Below, piece by piece: positions 37,373 through 46,276 of a DNA stretch of 64,000 nucleotides. Position 1 is the stretch's first letter, and the number at the start of each line of letters is the position of its first letter. The notes under the pieces were generated by a model. That model made no database searches. It was not told the DNA's origin and was given only the letters and a program-made list of their open reading frames with translations. Both the position numbers and the translations under genes were made by a program. The stretch is from Byssovorax sp. (GTDB lineage: Bacteria; Myxococcota_A; Polyangia; Polyangiales; Polyangiaceae), in contig JANYGI010000179.1 in assembly GCA_025362495.1 (NCBI GenBank), positions 1 through 64,000 on the forward strand. The letters run 5' to 3'.

Positions 37373-37637
37373 GATGCGTGCCTTGGAGCACGTTCCGGGC
37401 CACACACGAATGGACACGAAAACGCCTCGACGGGCGCGTATCGGCCACAACGACCATGCGAGCTTGCACGCCTCCAGCGCCTCCAGCGTGCGACGGTACA
37501 TGCCTTGTTCGCTGGCTCGCTGGATCGAGCCTCGCGCAACCGGCGCGCCCGCGCACGCAACCCTCCGGGCGCCAGAATTCGTTCGATGCGAGCCGGGTCC
37601 GGCATGACAGCTGCAAGCCACTCCGCAGGAGCAGTCC

Positions 37638-38057
37638 ATGAAGATCGCCTTTTTCCTCACGCCAAAAGCGCAGGTTGCGTGGGTATCCACCACATCGACG
37701 GTGCGTCAGGCCATCGAGAAGATGGAGCACTACCGGTACACGGCGGTGCCTCTCCTGACGCCGGAGGGACGGTACGACGGGACGCTCACCGAGGGTGACC
37801 TGCTCTGGTATCTGAAGCAGAACCCACACGTGAGCTTCGCCGACACAGAGTACGTGGCCCTCGCCGCGGTCACGCGGAGGCTCGTGGTCAAGCCGATCGC
37901 GTTCGACGCGGAGATCGAGGCGCTGTTCGCGCTCGCCCTCGACCAGAACTTCGTGCCTGTGCTCGACGATCGAGGGGTGTTCATCGGCATCGTGCGGCGC
38001 CGATCCATTCTCACGTTCCTCCACGAAAAGCTGGCCGGCCTGCTGCGGGCCGGATGA
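37638..38057 (+). CDS. CBS-domain protein
   Basis: A 139-residue protein consisting of a CBS pair (Bateman module): residues ~8-60 (STVRQAIEKMEHYRYTAVPLLTPEGRYDGTLTEGDLLW, read across) and ~80-135 (FDAEIEALFALALDQNFVPVLDDRGVFIGIVRRRSIL). Such modules sense adenine nucleotides or c-di-AMP and often regulate channels and transporters. Sits between the porin genes and kdpC, the latter facing it, so a link to potassium uptake is plausible but inferred. ATG preceded by AGGAGCAGTCC. Confidence 0.85.
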   Translation: MKIAFFLTPKAQVAWVSTTSTVRQAIEKMEHYRYTAVPLLTPEGRYDGTLTEGDLLWYLKQNPHVSFADTEYVALAAVTRRLVVKPIAFDAEIEALFALALDQNFVPVLDDRGVFIGIVRRRSILTFLHEKLAGLLRAG

Positions 38058-38105
38058 ACGTGCGCTGGCGCCGCGCCGCGAGGAGATCGCTTTGCGGCGC
38101 GCCGA

Positions 38106-38759
38106 TCAAGGCACGATGGCGGGGGCGGGGGCAGCGGACGGAGCAGCGGCAGGCAAGCCGGGGACCGCGGTGGCGGGCGCCGGCTTCTTCGCGTCGAGCG
38201 CGAGGTCGAGCTCGAGCACGTTGACCCGCGCCTCGCCGAGGATCCCGAGCGTCGGAGACTCGGTGTTTGCGGCGACGAGCGCGAGCACCTCGTCTTCGCG
38301 CATCCCGCGAGCCTTCGCGACCCGGGGGACCTGGATCCGCGCGGCGGCGATCGACACGTGCGGATCGAGCCCGCTACCGCTCTTCGTCACGAGATCCACC
38401 GGGATGGGGCCAGTGACGCCGGTCGCGCGGAGCAAGGCAATCCGCGCCGCGACCTCGTCCTTCAGCGCGGGGTTGAGAGGACCATAGTTGCTGCCGCCGG
38501 AGACGAGCACCGAGGTCGCCGCGTCGACGCTCGCCGCCGAGGGACGGCCCCAGAAATACTCCGCGTGCGCCTCGGGCTTGTCGAACGTCTGGCCGAGGAG
38601 GGACGAGCCAACCACCTTGCCATCCTTCACGATCAGGCTCCCGTCGGCCTTTTGCGGGAACAGCGCGGCCGAGGCGGCCGTGACGACGGCCGGGTAGAGG
38701 CCGCAGCAGAGGAACAGCAGAATGGCAGTGATCACGAGGCAGGGACGGAGAGTCTTCAT
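38106..38759 (-). CDS. kdpC: Potassium-transporting ATPase subunit C
   Basis: A 217-residue protein with one N-terminal membrane helix (about 8-30) and the conserved periplasmic segments GSSLLGQTF, YFWGRPSA, GGSNYGPLNPALKD, LVTKSGSGLDPHVS and A..QVPRVAKARG. KdpC stabilises the KdpA-KdpB complex and raises affinity for K+/ATP. The tail is Ala/Pro-rich. Four bases separate it from kdpB. Confidence 0.96.
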   Translation of the reverse strand: MKTLRPCLVITAILLFLCCGLYPAVVTAASAALFPQKADGSLIVKDGKVVGSSLLGQTFDKPEAHAEYFWGRPSAASVDAATSVLVSGGSNYGPLNPALKDEVAARIALLRATGVTGPIPVDLVTKSGSGLDPHVSIAAARIQVPRVAKARGMREDEVLALVAANTESPTLGILGEARVNVLELDLALDAKKPAPATAVPGLPAAAPSAAPAPAIVP

Positions 38760-38763
38760 GGCA

Positions 38764-40875
38764 TCACCCGAGGTTGAGGCCGCGCACGGCGAGATCGATG
38801 AGCTTGATGGCGACGAAGGGCGCGAGCACCCCGCCGAGGCCGTAGACGACGAGGTTCCGGCGGAGGAGCGCCGCGGCGCCGAGAGGCCGATACTTCACGC
38901 CCCGCAGGGCGAGAGGGATCAGCGCGATGATCACCAGAGCATTGAAGATGACGGCCGAGAGAATGGCGCTCTGCGGGCTCCCGAGGCGCATGACGTTGAG
39001 CGCCCAGAACGCCGAGGTCTGCGGCTTGCCGGCGGTGGCCTGGAAGGCGAGCAGGCCAGTGAAGATCGCGGGGAGGATGGAGAAGTACTTGGCGATGTCG
39101 TTGGCGATCGAGAACGTCGTCAGCGATCCTCGGGTCATCAAGAGCTGCTTGCCGATCTCCACGATCTCGATGAGCTTGGTCGGATCGGAGTCGAGATCGA
39201 CCATGTTTCCCGCTTCTTTTGCGGCCTGCGTGCCGGTGTTCATCGCCACGCCGACGTCGGCGCGGGCGAGCGCGGGAGCATCGTTGGTGCCGTCACCGGT
39301 CATGGCCACGAGGCGGCCGCCCTCCTGCATCTTGTGAATGAAAGCCAGCTTGGCCTCGGGCGTCGCCTCGGCGAGGAAGTCGTCGACGCCGGCCTCGGCC
39401 GCGATGGTCTGCGCGGTGAGGGGGTTATCGCCGGTGATCATCACCGTCTTGATCCCCATGGCCTTGAGCCGCTCGAAGCGCTCGCGCATGCCCGGCTTCA
39501 CGGTGTCCTTGAGGTAGACCACGCCGAGCACGCGGGCTCCATCGGTCACGACGAGCGGCGTACCGCCCTTGCCGGCGATGCCATCGACGATGGGCTGCAA
39601 GGTATCGGGGATGGCGCCGCCGAGGGCCTTCACGTGGGCGATCACCGCGTCGCTCGCGCCCTTGCGGACGACGCGGTCTCCGGCGTCGATACCGCTCATC
39701 CGGGTGCGCGCGGTGAAGGGCACGAAGACCGCGCCCGGCGGCAGCGCGAACTCGGCACCACCCTTCTTCGTGAGCTCGACGATGCTCTTGCCCTCCGGGG
39801 TCTCGTCGGCGAGCGAACCGAGGCACGCGGCCTCGGCGAGGACGGCCGCGTCGACGCCGGGAACGACGATGAGCTCCGCCGCTTGCCGGTTTCCGTAGGT
39901 GATCGTGCCCGTCTTGTCGAGCATGAGCACGTCGATGTCGCCCGCGGCCTCGACGGCGCGACCGGAGGTGGCGAGCACGTTGTGCTGCACCAGGCGATCC
40001 ATCCCGGCGATGCCGATGGCGGAGAGGAGACCGCCAATCGTGGTCGGGATCAGACAGACCAGCAGCGCGACGAGGACGCCCACGCCGAGGCTGCCGCCGA
40101 AGAAGCGCGCCAGGGGCTCGAGCGTGGCGACGGCGACGAGGAAGATGAGAGTCAGCGCCGCGAGGAGGATCGTCAAGGCGATCTCGTTGGGCGTCTTCTG
40201 CCGCTCCGCGCCCTCGACCAGGGCGATCATCCGATCGATGAAGCCCGAGCCGGGATCCTGGGCGACCTCGATCTTGAGCCAGTCGGAGAGCACCCGGGTC
40301 CCGCCGGTGACTGCGCTGCGATCGCCGCCGGCCTCGCGGACGACAGGAGCGCTTTCACCGGTTATCGCGCTCTCGTCGACCGAGGCGATACCCTCGATGA
40401 TCTCGCCGTCGGCGGGGATGAGCTCGCCAGCCGGGACGACGACGACGTCGCCGCGGCGGAGGTCCGTCGCAGATACCGTGTCTCCTGCGCCGACCACATA
40501 GCCCGGCGTGAGTGGCTTCGCGTCGCCGGCGCCGCGGATGCGGACCGCCGTGGTGGTGGTGCGCATCTTCCGCAGCGTCGCCGCCTGGGCCTTGCCGCGA
40601 CCCTCGGCCATGGCCTCGGCGAAGTTCGCGAACAGCACGGTGAACCACAGCCAGACGATGAGCTGGAGCTGGAACTTGACGTCGACCGGCGCGCCCCGCG
40701 CCAGATCGTAGACGAAGAGTACGCTCACCAGGAGAGAGCCAATCTCGACCACGAACATGACGGGGTTCTTCGCCATCGTCCGCGGGTTCAGCTTCTTCAG
40801 AGCGTCGAGCGCGGCGGGGCGGAGGATCGCGGGATCCCAGAGCGATTTGGACTTGTGAACAGAGTGCTTGGCCAT
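38764..40875 (-). CDS. kdpB: Potassium-transporting P-type ATPase subunit B
   Basis: A 703-residue P-type ATPase catalytic subunit. TGES (172-175) in the actuator domain, CLIPTT in the fourth membrane helix, DKTGT (320-324) with the phosphorylated Asp320, and [10 protein letters not shown]. Uses ATP to drive K+ through KdpA at micromolar K+. All residues known to be needed are present, including the TGES Ser that is phosphorylated for inhibition in E. coli. 70 bases separate it from kdpA. Confidence 0.97.
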   Translation of the reverse strand: MAKHSVHKSKSLWDPAILRPAALDALKKLNPRTMAKNPVMFVVEIGSLLVSVLFVYDLARGAPVDVKFQLQLIVWLWFTVLFANFAEAMAEGRGKAQAATLRKMRTTTTAVRIRGAGDAKPLTPGYVVGAGDTVSATDLRRGDVVVVPAGELIPADGEIIEGIASVDESAITGESAPVVREAGGDRSAVTGGTRVLSDWLKIEVAQDPGSGFIDRMIALVEGAERQKTPNEIALTILLAALTLIFLVAVATLEPLARFFGGSLGVGVLVALLVCLIPTTIGGLLSAIGIAGMDRLVQHNVLATSGRAVEAAGDIDVLMLDKTGTITYGNRQAAELIVVPGVDAAVLAEAACLGSLADETPEGKSIVELTKKGGAEFALPPGAVFVPFTARTRMSGIDAGDRVVRKGASDAVIAHVKALGGAIPDTLQPIVDGIAGKGGTPLVVTDGARVLGVVYLKDTVKPGMRERFERLKAMGIKTVMITGDNPLTAQTIAAEAGVDDFLAEATPEAKLAFIHKMQEGGRLVAMTGDGTNDAPALARADVGVAMNTGTQAAKEAGNMVDLDSDPTKLIEIVEIGKQLLMTRGSLTTFSIANDIAKYFSILPAIFTGLLAFQATAGKPQTSAFWALNVMRLGSPQSAILSAVIFNALVIIALIPLALRGVKYRPLGAAALLRRNLVVYGLGGVLAPFVAIKLIDLAVRGLNLG

Positions 40876-40945
40876 GACAGGGTGCCTCGGACGCGGGGAG
40901 TGGGCCCTTGCCCTCAGGCGAGGGCGCGTGCCCTCGCCGTGGGAA

Positions 40946-42706
40946 TCAGTGAAGCTGGAAGTGCTCGACGATCGGGCCGAGCGAGAGGGCGGGGAAGAAC
41001 GTCAACGCGCCCACGACGATGATCACGGCGACGAGCAGGCCGGTGAACAGAGGACCGGAGACCGGGAAGCTCCCGGGGCCCGGCGGGACGCGCTTCTTCT
41101 TCGCCATGTTGCCAGCGATCGCCAGCACCGCGACGATGAGCGGGAAGCGCCCGAAGAACATGCCAATCCCGAGGAAGAGCGAGTAGAACGTGGGGTGATC
41201 GGCCGAGTACGCGGTGAGCCCGGCGAACGCGCTCCCGTTGTTTCCCGCGGCGGAGCTGAAGGCATAGAGCACCTCGCTGAGGCCGTGCGGGGCCGGCTTC
41301 CAGGTCGTGCCGGCGACATCGGCAGCGGCGGTGTTGAGGATCCCGGCGCGCCCGACCTCGGTCGCTACGCCCGCCGCGGTGAAGATCAAGATCAGGAACG
41401 CAGGGATCAGGATGTAGATCGAGGCCAGCCGGATATCGCGGCTGTCGAGCTTCTTGCCGAGGTACTCGGGGGTGCGCCCGACCATCAGGCCGGCGAGAAA
41501 CACCGCGATGAGCACGTAGATGAGCACGCCGTACATGCCGGCGCCTACGCCGCCGAACACCACCTCGCCGAGCTGGATGTTGAGCATCGGGACGAGGCCG
41601 CCGAGGGGCGTGAAGCTGTCGTGCATGCCGTTGACGGCGCCGCACGAGGCGTCGGTGGTGACCCCGGCGAACAGGGCTGTCCCGTCGATGCCGAAGCGCA
41701 CCTCCTTGCCTTCCATGTTGCCCGAAGGATCGATGGCGCTGGCGACCGCATTGGCCCCCTCGTGCCAGAGCACGGGGTTCCCCTGGTGCTCGAAGTGGGC
41801 AATCGTGACGATGCCGGCGATCGCGATCATCGTCATCGCCGCGAAGACCGCCCAGCCGTGGAGGCGGTTCTTGACCATCTCTCCGAGCGTCACGCAGAGC
41901 GCCGCGGGGATGGCGAAGATCGAGAAGATCTGGACGAAGTTGGAGAGCGGCGTCGGGTTCTCCCACGGGTGAGCGCTGTTGGCGTTGAAGTACCCACCTC
42001 CGTTGGTCCCGAGCATCTTGATCGCCTCTTGCGAGGCCACGGGGCCGCGGAGGATCGCCTGGGTCGCGCCGTCGAGCGTCGTCCACGACGCCGGGCCGGC
42101 CCAGGTCTGGATCACGCCCTGCGAGACCAGGAAGAGGGCATAGACGACGCACATCGGCAAGAGCACGTAGAGGTGCACGCGGACGAGATCGACCCAGAAA
42201 TTACCGAGCTTGTCGGTCTCGGCGCGCGAGATGCCGCGGATGAGCGCGATGGCGACGCAGATGCCGACTCCGGCAGAGAAGAAGTTGTGCGACGTGAGCG
42301 CGACGGCCTGCGACAGGTAGCTCATCGTCGACTCGCCGGCGTAGCTCTGCCAGTTGGTGTTGGTCGTGAAGCTGGTCGCGGTGTTGAACGCCAGCCACGG
42401 CGCGACGCCGGGCAGGTGCGTGGGATTGCCGGGCAAGGCGGCCTGGGCGCGGAGGATCACGTGGGTCACGAGCTGCGTCAGGACCGAGAACGCCAGCGTC
42501 GCCAGCGCGTACTCTTTCCAGGTGTGCTCTCGCGTGGAGTCGACGCCCGCGGCGCGGTAGATCAGGCGCTCGACCGGCCCGAGGACGCGCCCCGTCGTGG
42601 TGGCTTCTCCGGTGAAGACCCGCGTGATGAAGCGGCCGAGCGGGACGGTGGCGAGCGCGATCAGGCCGAAGAAGACGAGCAGCAGTATCCCCAGACTGGC
42701 AGACAT
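40946..42706 (-). CDS. kdpA: Potassium-transporting ATPase subunit A
   Basis: A 586-residue channel-like subunit of the SKT family with ten membrane helices and four selectivity-filter segments: [12 protein letters not shown] (about 111-122), [15 protein letters not shown] (about 233-247), [14 protein letters not shown] and [14 protein letters not shown]. Takes K+ from the periplasm. Starts two bases after the kdpF stop. The length is close to the usual 560-590. Confidence 0.97.
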   Translation of the reverse strand: MSASLGILLLVFFGLIALATVPLGRFITRVFTGEATTTGRVLGPVERLIYRAAGVDSTREHTWKEYALATLAFSVLTQLVTHVILRAQAALPGNPTHLPGVAPWLAFNTATSFTTNTNWQSYAGESTMSYLSQAVALTSHNFFSAGVGICVAIALIRGISRAETDKLGNFWVDLVRVHLYVLLPMCVVYALFLVSQGVIQTWAGPASWTTLDGATQAILRGPVASQEAIKMLGTNGGGYFNANSAHPWENPTPLSNFVQIFSIFAIPAALCVTLGEMVKNRLHGWAVFAAMTMIAIAGIVTIAHFEHQGNPVLWHEGANAVASAIDPSGNMEGKEVRFGIDGTALFAGVTTDASCGAVNGMHDSFTPLGGLVPMLNIQLGEVVFGGVGAGMYGVLIYVLIAVFLAGLMVGRTPEYLGKKLDSRDIRLASIYILIPAFLILIFTAAGVATEVGRAGILNTAAADVAGTTWKPAPHGLSEVLYAFSSAAGNNGSAFAGLTAYSADHPTFYSLFLGIGMFFGRFPLIVAVLAIAGNMAKKKRVPPGPGSFPVSGPLFTGLLVAVIIVVGALTFFPALSLGPIVEHFQLH

Positions 42707-42708
42707 GG

Positions 42709-42798
42709 TCAGAACCTCTCCGGGCGAGCCAGGACGTAGAAGAGATAGGCAGCGAGGCCTATGCTGGCAGCCAGGCCGAGGAGCGTATCGAGTGCCAT
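42709..42798 (-). CDS. kdpF: Potassium-transporting ATPase subunit F
   Basis: A 29-residue single-helix peptide (MALDTLLGLAASIGLAAYLF...RPERF). The helix followed by a Y-x-L-x-x-P-E-R-F end is the KdpF signature. KdpF is thought to stabilise the complex. Ends two bases before kdpA. Confidence 0.88.
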   Translation of the reverse strand: MALDTLLGLAASIGLAAYLFYVLARPERF

Positions 42799-42803
42799 GA
42801 GGC

Positions 42804-42887
42804 TCACAGCCTTTCGAGGACCCGGACGAATCCGGCCGCGAGGCCGAACAAGCCCAGAGTCAGTGCGACAATCCAGATATCGAGCAT
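42804..42887 (-). CDS. 27-residue membrane peptide ahead of kdpF
   Basis: A tiny ORF (MLDIWIVALTLG...VRVLERL) with one hydrophobic helix and a basic end, five bases ahead of kdpF. It has AAGGAA at 42896-42901, eight bases before its ATG. It resembles small conserved ORFs seen upstream of kdpF in other bacteria and looks like a relative of KdpF. Role unknown; likely a second Kdp accessory peptide. Confidence 0.65.
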   Translation of the reverse strand: MLDIWIVALTLGLFGLAAGFVRVLERL

Positions 42888-42921
42888 GGGATGTGTTCCT
42901 TCCCGAACGTGGAGAGCGCCA

Positions 42922-42938
42922 AGCAGGAGTCGAGCCAA
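42922..42938 (-). promoter_or_regulatory. Sigma-54 promoter candidate for the kdp operon
   Basis: TTGGCTCGACTCCTGCT on the minus strand fits YTGGCACGRNNNTTGCW at all but two positions, with the obligatory GG (42936-42935) and GC (42924-42923) exactly ten bases apart. A start near 42911 would give a 24-base leader holding the AAGGAA ribosome site. Sigma-54 use agrees with the NtrC-type activator encoded at 46251-47615. Confidence 0.6.
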
Positions 42939-43011
42939 GAGGGGTAATTGGCCGGGAGACGCGGGCGGAGGCGCCAGCACATGCACCAGCGCACGTCGCG
43001 AATCTGCGCGG

Positions 43012-43029
43012 TCGTGCAGCGGCGCACGA
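43012..43029. promoter_or_regulatory. 18-bp dyad, candidate activator site (UAS)
   Basis: TCGTGC-AGCGGC-GCACGA, perfect 6-bp arms around a 6-bp spacer. It is centred about 110 bases upstream of the predicted kdp start and about 75 from the predicted start of the divergent gene. A third GCACG half-site is at 42991. Position and symmetry suit an NtrC-type enhancer site. Confidence 0.45.
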
Positions 43030-43068
43030 GGTCCGCGATGGACCCACAAAAACCGCGGTGATCCGGGG

Positions 43069-43085
43069 TCGGCACTGTTCCTGCT
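43069..43085 (+). promoter_or_regulatory. Second, divergent sigma-54 promoter candidate
   Basis: TCGGCACTGTTCCTGCT has GG (43071-43072) and GC (43083-43084) ten bases apart and matches TGGCAC but for the first T. The predicted start (about 43096) leaves a leader of only five bases before ATG 43101, so either this promoter is false or the gene starts later, for example at ATG 43218. Confidence 0.35.
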
Positions 43086-43100
43086 GAGAGCGCGTCCATC

Positions 43101-43421
43101 ATGGACGCGATCAACCTCGATGGCGCTGAGGCTCCCCGCTCGTACAGCCCTTATCGGATCGTCGCCGACGCGGCGCCGGACGACGAGCACGCTTTGCGCA
43201 GCGACGCGGATCCGGCGATGATCTTCGCGTCCGTGGCGCTCTTCGTCGCCTCGCTCATCCGTCTCGGACCACCGTTTGCGGGCCATGAGGCCTTCGGGGT
43301 GGAGCCGACGCTCGCGCTCGGCGCAACGCTGCTCTGCGCCTGGGGCGCGCTGCGCGAGGTCTACTTTCGAGTCCAGGATCGCCGCGCGGGAATGATGGTA
43401 CGCTCGCGATCCCTCGATTGA
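43101..43421 (+). CDS. Small membrane protein heading the regulatory operon
   Basis: A 106-residue protein; two membrane helices (about 40-58 and 68-86) and a basic tail. The N-terminal 38 residues are hydrophilic and acidic; the true start may be ATG 43218, right at the first helix. No family recognised. Lies 13 bases before the KdpD-like gene, so it may feed it a membrane signal. Confidence 0.6.
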   Translation: MDAINLDGAEAPRSYSPYRIVADAAPDDEHALRSDADPAMIFASVALFVASLIRLGPPFAGHEAFGVEPTLALGATLLCAWGALREVYFRVQDRRAGMMVRSRSLD

Positions 43422-43434
43422 GGGCCATGCCGCC

Positions 43435-44622
43435 GTGACTGACGATCCGCTCGTTCGCGTGTCTCCGATCGCCTCGGGTCGACTCAAGGTCTATCTGGGC
43501 ATGGCCGCCGGCGTCGGGAAGACGGTGGCCATGCTGCGCGAGGGCAAGCGCCTGCAGGCCGACGGGATCGACGTGGTCTGTGGCGTGGTCGAGACCCACG
43601 GTCGGAGCGAGACGATGTCCGAGCTCGAGGGGCTCACGGTGATCCCGCGGCGAACGATTGCCTACCGCGGCGTGCCGCTCACCGAGCTGGATCTCGAGGC
43701 GGTGCTCGCGCGCCGGCCCGACGTGGCGCTCATCGACGAGCTGGCCCACACCAACGTGCCCGGGAGCCGCCACGAGAAGCGGTATCAGGACGTCGACGCG
43801 CTCCTCGACGGCGGCATCGACGTGATCGGCACGCTCAACGTGCAGCACCTGGAGAGCCTCCACGATCTCGTGCTCCGCGAGACCGACGTCGACGTGCGCG
43901 AGCGCGTGCCCGATCGGTTCCTCCACCGCGCCGAGGAGATCGTGGTGATCGATCTGCCGCCGGAGGATCTGCAAGAGCGGCTGCGGCAGGGGAAGATCTA
44001 CGCGCCGCAGCGGGTCGAGCGGGCGCTCGGCGGGTTCTTTCGCCTCGACAACCTCACCGCGCTCCGGCAGCTCGCGCTGCGCGAGGTCGCCAACGCGGTC
44101 GAGCTCCGCGCTCGCTCGCAGGTGCAGGCCACGCGGCCCGACGAGGAGAAGACCGCCGCGCCGCCGGTGATCCGCGGGATCGCCGACGCCGAGCGCGTGC
44201 TGGTGTGCATGTCGTCGATCCCCACGGCGACGCGGCGGCTCCTCCGGCGCGGCGCGCGGCTCGCGGGGGGCCTCAACAGCACCTGGTTCGTCGCTTACGT
44301 GCGCACGCCGGGCGAGACGCCGCAACGGATCGACACCGCGGCGCTGCGCTCGCTCGCCGACAACATCACGCTCGCGAAAGAGCTCGGCGCGGAGGTCGTG
44401 CGCCTCGAGGGGACCGACGTCGCCGAGGCGCTGGCGCGCTTCGCCCGCGAGCGCCGGATCACCCACGCCGTGTTCGGTCGGACGCGCCGGCCCGCGTGGC
44501 ACGAGCGCATCCGCGGCTCGGTGCTCGACCGCTTCATGCGCCTCGCGCCGAGCGTCGACGTGCTCGTGGTGGGGATCGAGCCCGGGGCCGATCCCGACGC
44601 GTCGGGCGAGGGCGCGTCATGA
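43435..44622 (+). CDS. kdpD: KdpD sensor and USP domains, without kinase half
   Basis: A 395-residue protein. Residues 17-230 are the KdpD sensor domain with its Walker-like GMAAGVGKT (22-30) and LIDELAHTNVPGSRHEKRYQD (99-119). Residues ~250-385 form a USP domain (RVLVCMSSIPTATRRLLRRG, HAVFGRTRRPAWHERIRGSV, DVLVVGIE). The four membrane helices, GAF and histidine-kinase domains of full KdpD (about 900 residues) are missing. It ends in a TGA overlapping the next start by four bases (ATGA), so the missing functions are likely supplied by the following genes. GTG start with weak GAGGG. Confidence 0.88.
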   Translation: MTDDPLVRVSPIASGRLKVYLGMAAGVGKTVAMLREGKRLQADGIDVVCGVVETHGRSETMSELEGLTVIPRRTIAYRGVPLTELDLEAVLARRPDVALIDELAHTNVPGSRHEKRYQDVDALLDGGIDVIGTLNVQHLESLHDLVLRETDVDVRERVPDRFLHRAEEIVVIDLPPEDLQERLRQGKIYAPQRVERALGGFFRLDNLTALRQLALREVANAVELRARSQVQATRPDEEKTAAPPVIRGIADAERVLVCMSSIPTATRRLLRRGARLAGGLNSTWFVAYVRTPGETPQRIDTAALRSLADNITLAKELGAEVVRLEGTDVAEALARFARERRITHAVFGRTRRPAWHERIRGSVLDRFMRLAPSVDVLVVGIEPGADPDASGEGAS

Positions 44623-45593
44623 GCCGGCGGCTCCTGGTGATCGAGCCCGACGTGGGCAGCCGCGCGATGATGGAGCGCGCGCTGGCGACCCTCGGTTTCG
44701 TGGCAGAAACAACTGCCACGGTTCACGACGCGCGCGCGTGCCTCGACGCGGGCGCGATCGAGGTGGCGATCGTCGACGAGCTCGCGGGCGGGCGCGGGCT
44801 GCTCGACGAGGTGCGGTGGCTGCGCGCGCGGCACCCGTCGTTGCCGGTGATCGTGACGGGCACGCGGCTCGCGAAGCCCACGCTGGAAGAGATGCTGCGC
44901 GTCGGCGCGGCCGAGGCGCTGCGCAAGCCGTTCACGCCGACCGAGCTGCGCGAGGCGGTGGCCCGCGCCGTCGCCCGCGCCGGCGCGCTCCACCCGGAGG
45001 CGCTGGAGTACGCCGCGGCCCTCGGGATCGCGCGCGAGGCGATCGCCGCGGGGCGCCCTGGCGCGGCCGCGCCGGCCCTCGCGCGCGCCCAGGCCGCGTC
45101 GCCGCTCGACGCGGAAGCGATGGCGATGCGCGCGCTGCTGGCCGAGCTCGACGGTCGCGACGCCGACGCCGATCGCGGCTACCGCGCGGCGATCGCGCTC
45201 CGTCAGGACGAGGACGGCGTGCCGCCCGATCCGTTCGAGGGGCTGGCTCGCCTCGCCGCCTACGACGGCGCGCGGCCGACCGTGGGGTTCACGGAAGCCC
45301 GCAAATCACAGTCGATCTGGCTCGTCACTGATCCCATCCACGAGCTCGCGGGAGGGCCGCCCGGCGGCGAGGCGCGGGGCATCGTGCTGATTCCGCTCGG
45401 CCTCCCGACGAGCGGCACGGGCGCTCTCTACCTGCGTGAAGGCCCTGGCCCGCGCGCGTTCGCGCTGATGGCCGGCGCGGCGCGCGAGGGGGCGGTGGCG
45501 GCCGCGAGCGCGCGGCTCGGCGGCGGCAAGCTCCTCGGCGGCGAGGCGACGCGGCAGCGGATCGATCTCGAGCGCGCCGAGGCGCTGCGATGA
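44619..45593 (+). CDS. Receiver-domain protein with unknown C-terminal part
   Basis: A 324-residue protein. Receiver domain about 1-118: acidic cluster IEPD, phospho-acceptor Asp in AIVDELAGG (about 53), Lys in LRKPF. About 130-210 is helical with TPR-like turns; the end (about 215-324) has GIVLIPLGLPTSGTGALYLREG, GAF-like. No DNA-binding domain, so it is not KdpE; perhaps an intermediate or scaffold in a phosphorelay. Overlaps both neighbours by four bases. Confidence 0.75.
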   Translation: MSRRLLVIEPDVGSRAMMERALATLGFVAETTATVHDARACLDAGAIEVAIVDELAGGRGLLDEVRWLRARHPSLPVIVTGTRLAKPTLEEMLRVGAAEALRKPFTPTELREAVARAVARAGALHPEALEYAAALGIAREAIAAGRPGAAAPALARAQAASPLDAEAMAMRALLAELDGRDADADRGYRAAIALRQDEDGVPPDPFEGLARLAAYDGARPTVGFTEARKSQSIWLVTDPIHELAGGPPGGEARGIVLIPLGLPTSGTGALYLREGPGPRAFALMAGAAREGAVAAASARLGGGKLLGGEATRQRIDLERAEALR

Positions 45594-46276
45594 AGCGCCG
45601 TGAACCGCCGGCCGCCGCGGCCACGCTCGATCTCGCGCACGCGCTCCGCACCCCGCTGACGTCGCTCTCGCTCGGCCTCGGGCTGCTCGACGAGGGCGCC
45701 CTCGGGCCGCTCACGGCGACCCAGCGCGACGTGGTGCGCGCGCTCGTCGCCGACGCGGCGCGCCTCGCCATCCTCGTCGACGGGGACCTCCAGACCGATC
45801 GCCTCGGCGTCTACGCCGGGCCCATCGATCGCGTGCCGCTCGATCTCGCCGAGCTGCTCCGCGCGGCCGCTCTGCCGATCGCCGCGCAGGCCGCGGACAA
45901 GGGGGTTCACCTCGCGTCCACGCTGGCACCCAGCGTTGACGTCGTCGTCGATCCGGTCAAGCTCGCGTGGGTGGCGACCAGCCTGCTCGGCAGCGCGCTC
46001 CGCCACTCGCCCCCGGGCGCGACGATCGAGCTCGAGCTCGGCTTCGACGACGGCGAGGCGCGGTTCGTCGTCCACGATCGGGGGCCGGGCCTCTCGGCCG
46101 AGGCCGCCGCGAGGATCTTCGATCGCGCGGCCGGGCGAGGGCTATTCCTCGCCCGCGAGATTGTGGAAGCCCATGGGGGTAGCATCGCGGTGCGGTCGAT
46201 CGAAGGTCAGGGCTCATCGTTCGAGGTGAGGCTGCCAAGAGCCGGGAGAGATGGGCGAAATGGGCAAGAAGGGTGA
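45590..46276 (+). CDS. Short histidine kinase
   Basis: A 228-residue soluble kinase core. DLAHALRTPLTSL has the phospho-accepting His17; the HATPase domain has KLAWVATSLLGSALRHS, where the N-box Asn that binds Mg-ATP is Ser, DRGPGLSAEA (G1) and GRGLFLAREIVEAHGG (G2). No sensor domain: input must come from the KdpD-like protein. The N-box change may weaken kinase activity. Four-base overlap with the gene before, 26-base overlap with the sigma-54 activator after. Confidence 0.85.
   Translation: MKRREPPAAAATLDLAHALRTPLTSLSLGLGLLDEGALGPLTATQRDVVRALVADAARLAILVDGDLQTDRLGVYAGPIDRVPLDLAELLRAAALPIAAQAADKGVHLASTLAPSVDVVVDPVKLAWVATSLLGSALRHSPPGATIELELGFDDGEARFVVHDRGPGLSAEAAARIFDRAAGRGLFLAREIVEAHGGSIAVRSIEGQGSSFEVRLPRAGRDGRNGQEG

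Noticed and set aside
37387-37403. Sigma-54-like GG-N10-GC match ahead of the second porin gene
   Set aside because: The predicted start would fall four bases before the ATG, downstream of the AAGG that could serve as ribosome site, so it is probably chance.
38722-41022. Long plus-strand open frame opposite kdpB and kdpC
   Set aside because: Antisense shadow of kdpCB with no recognisable domain.
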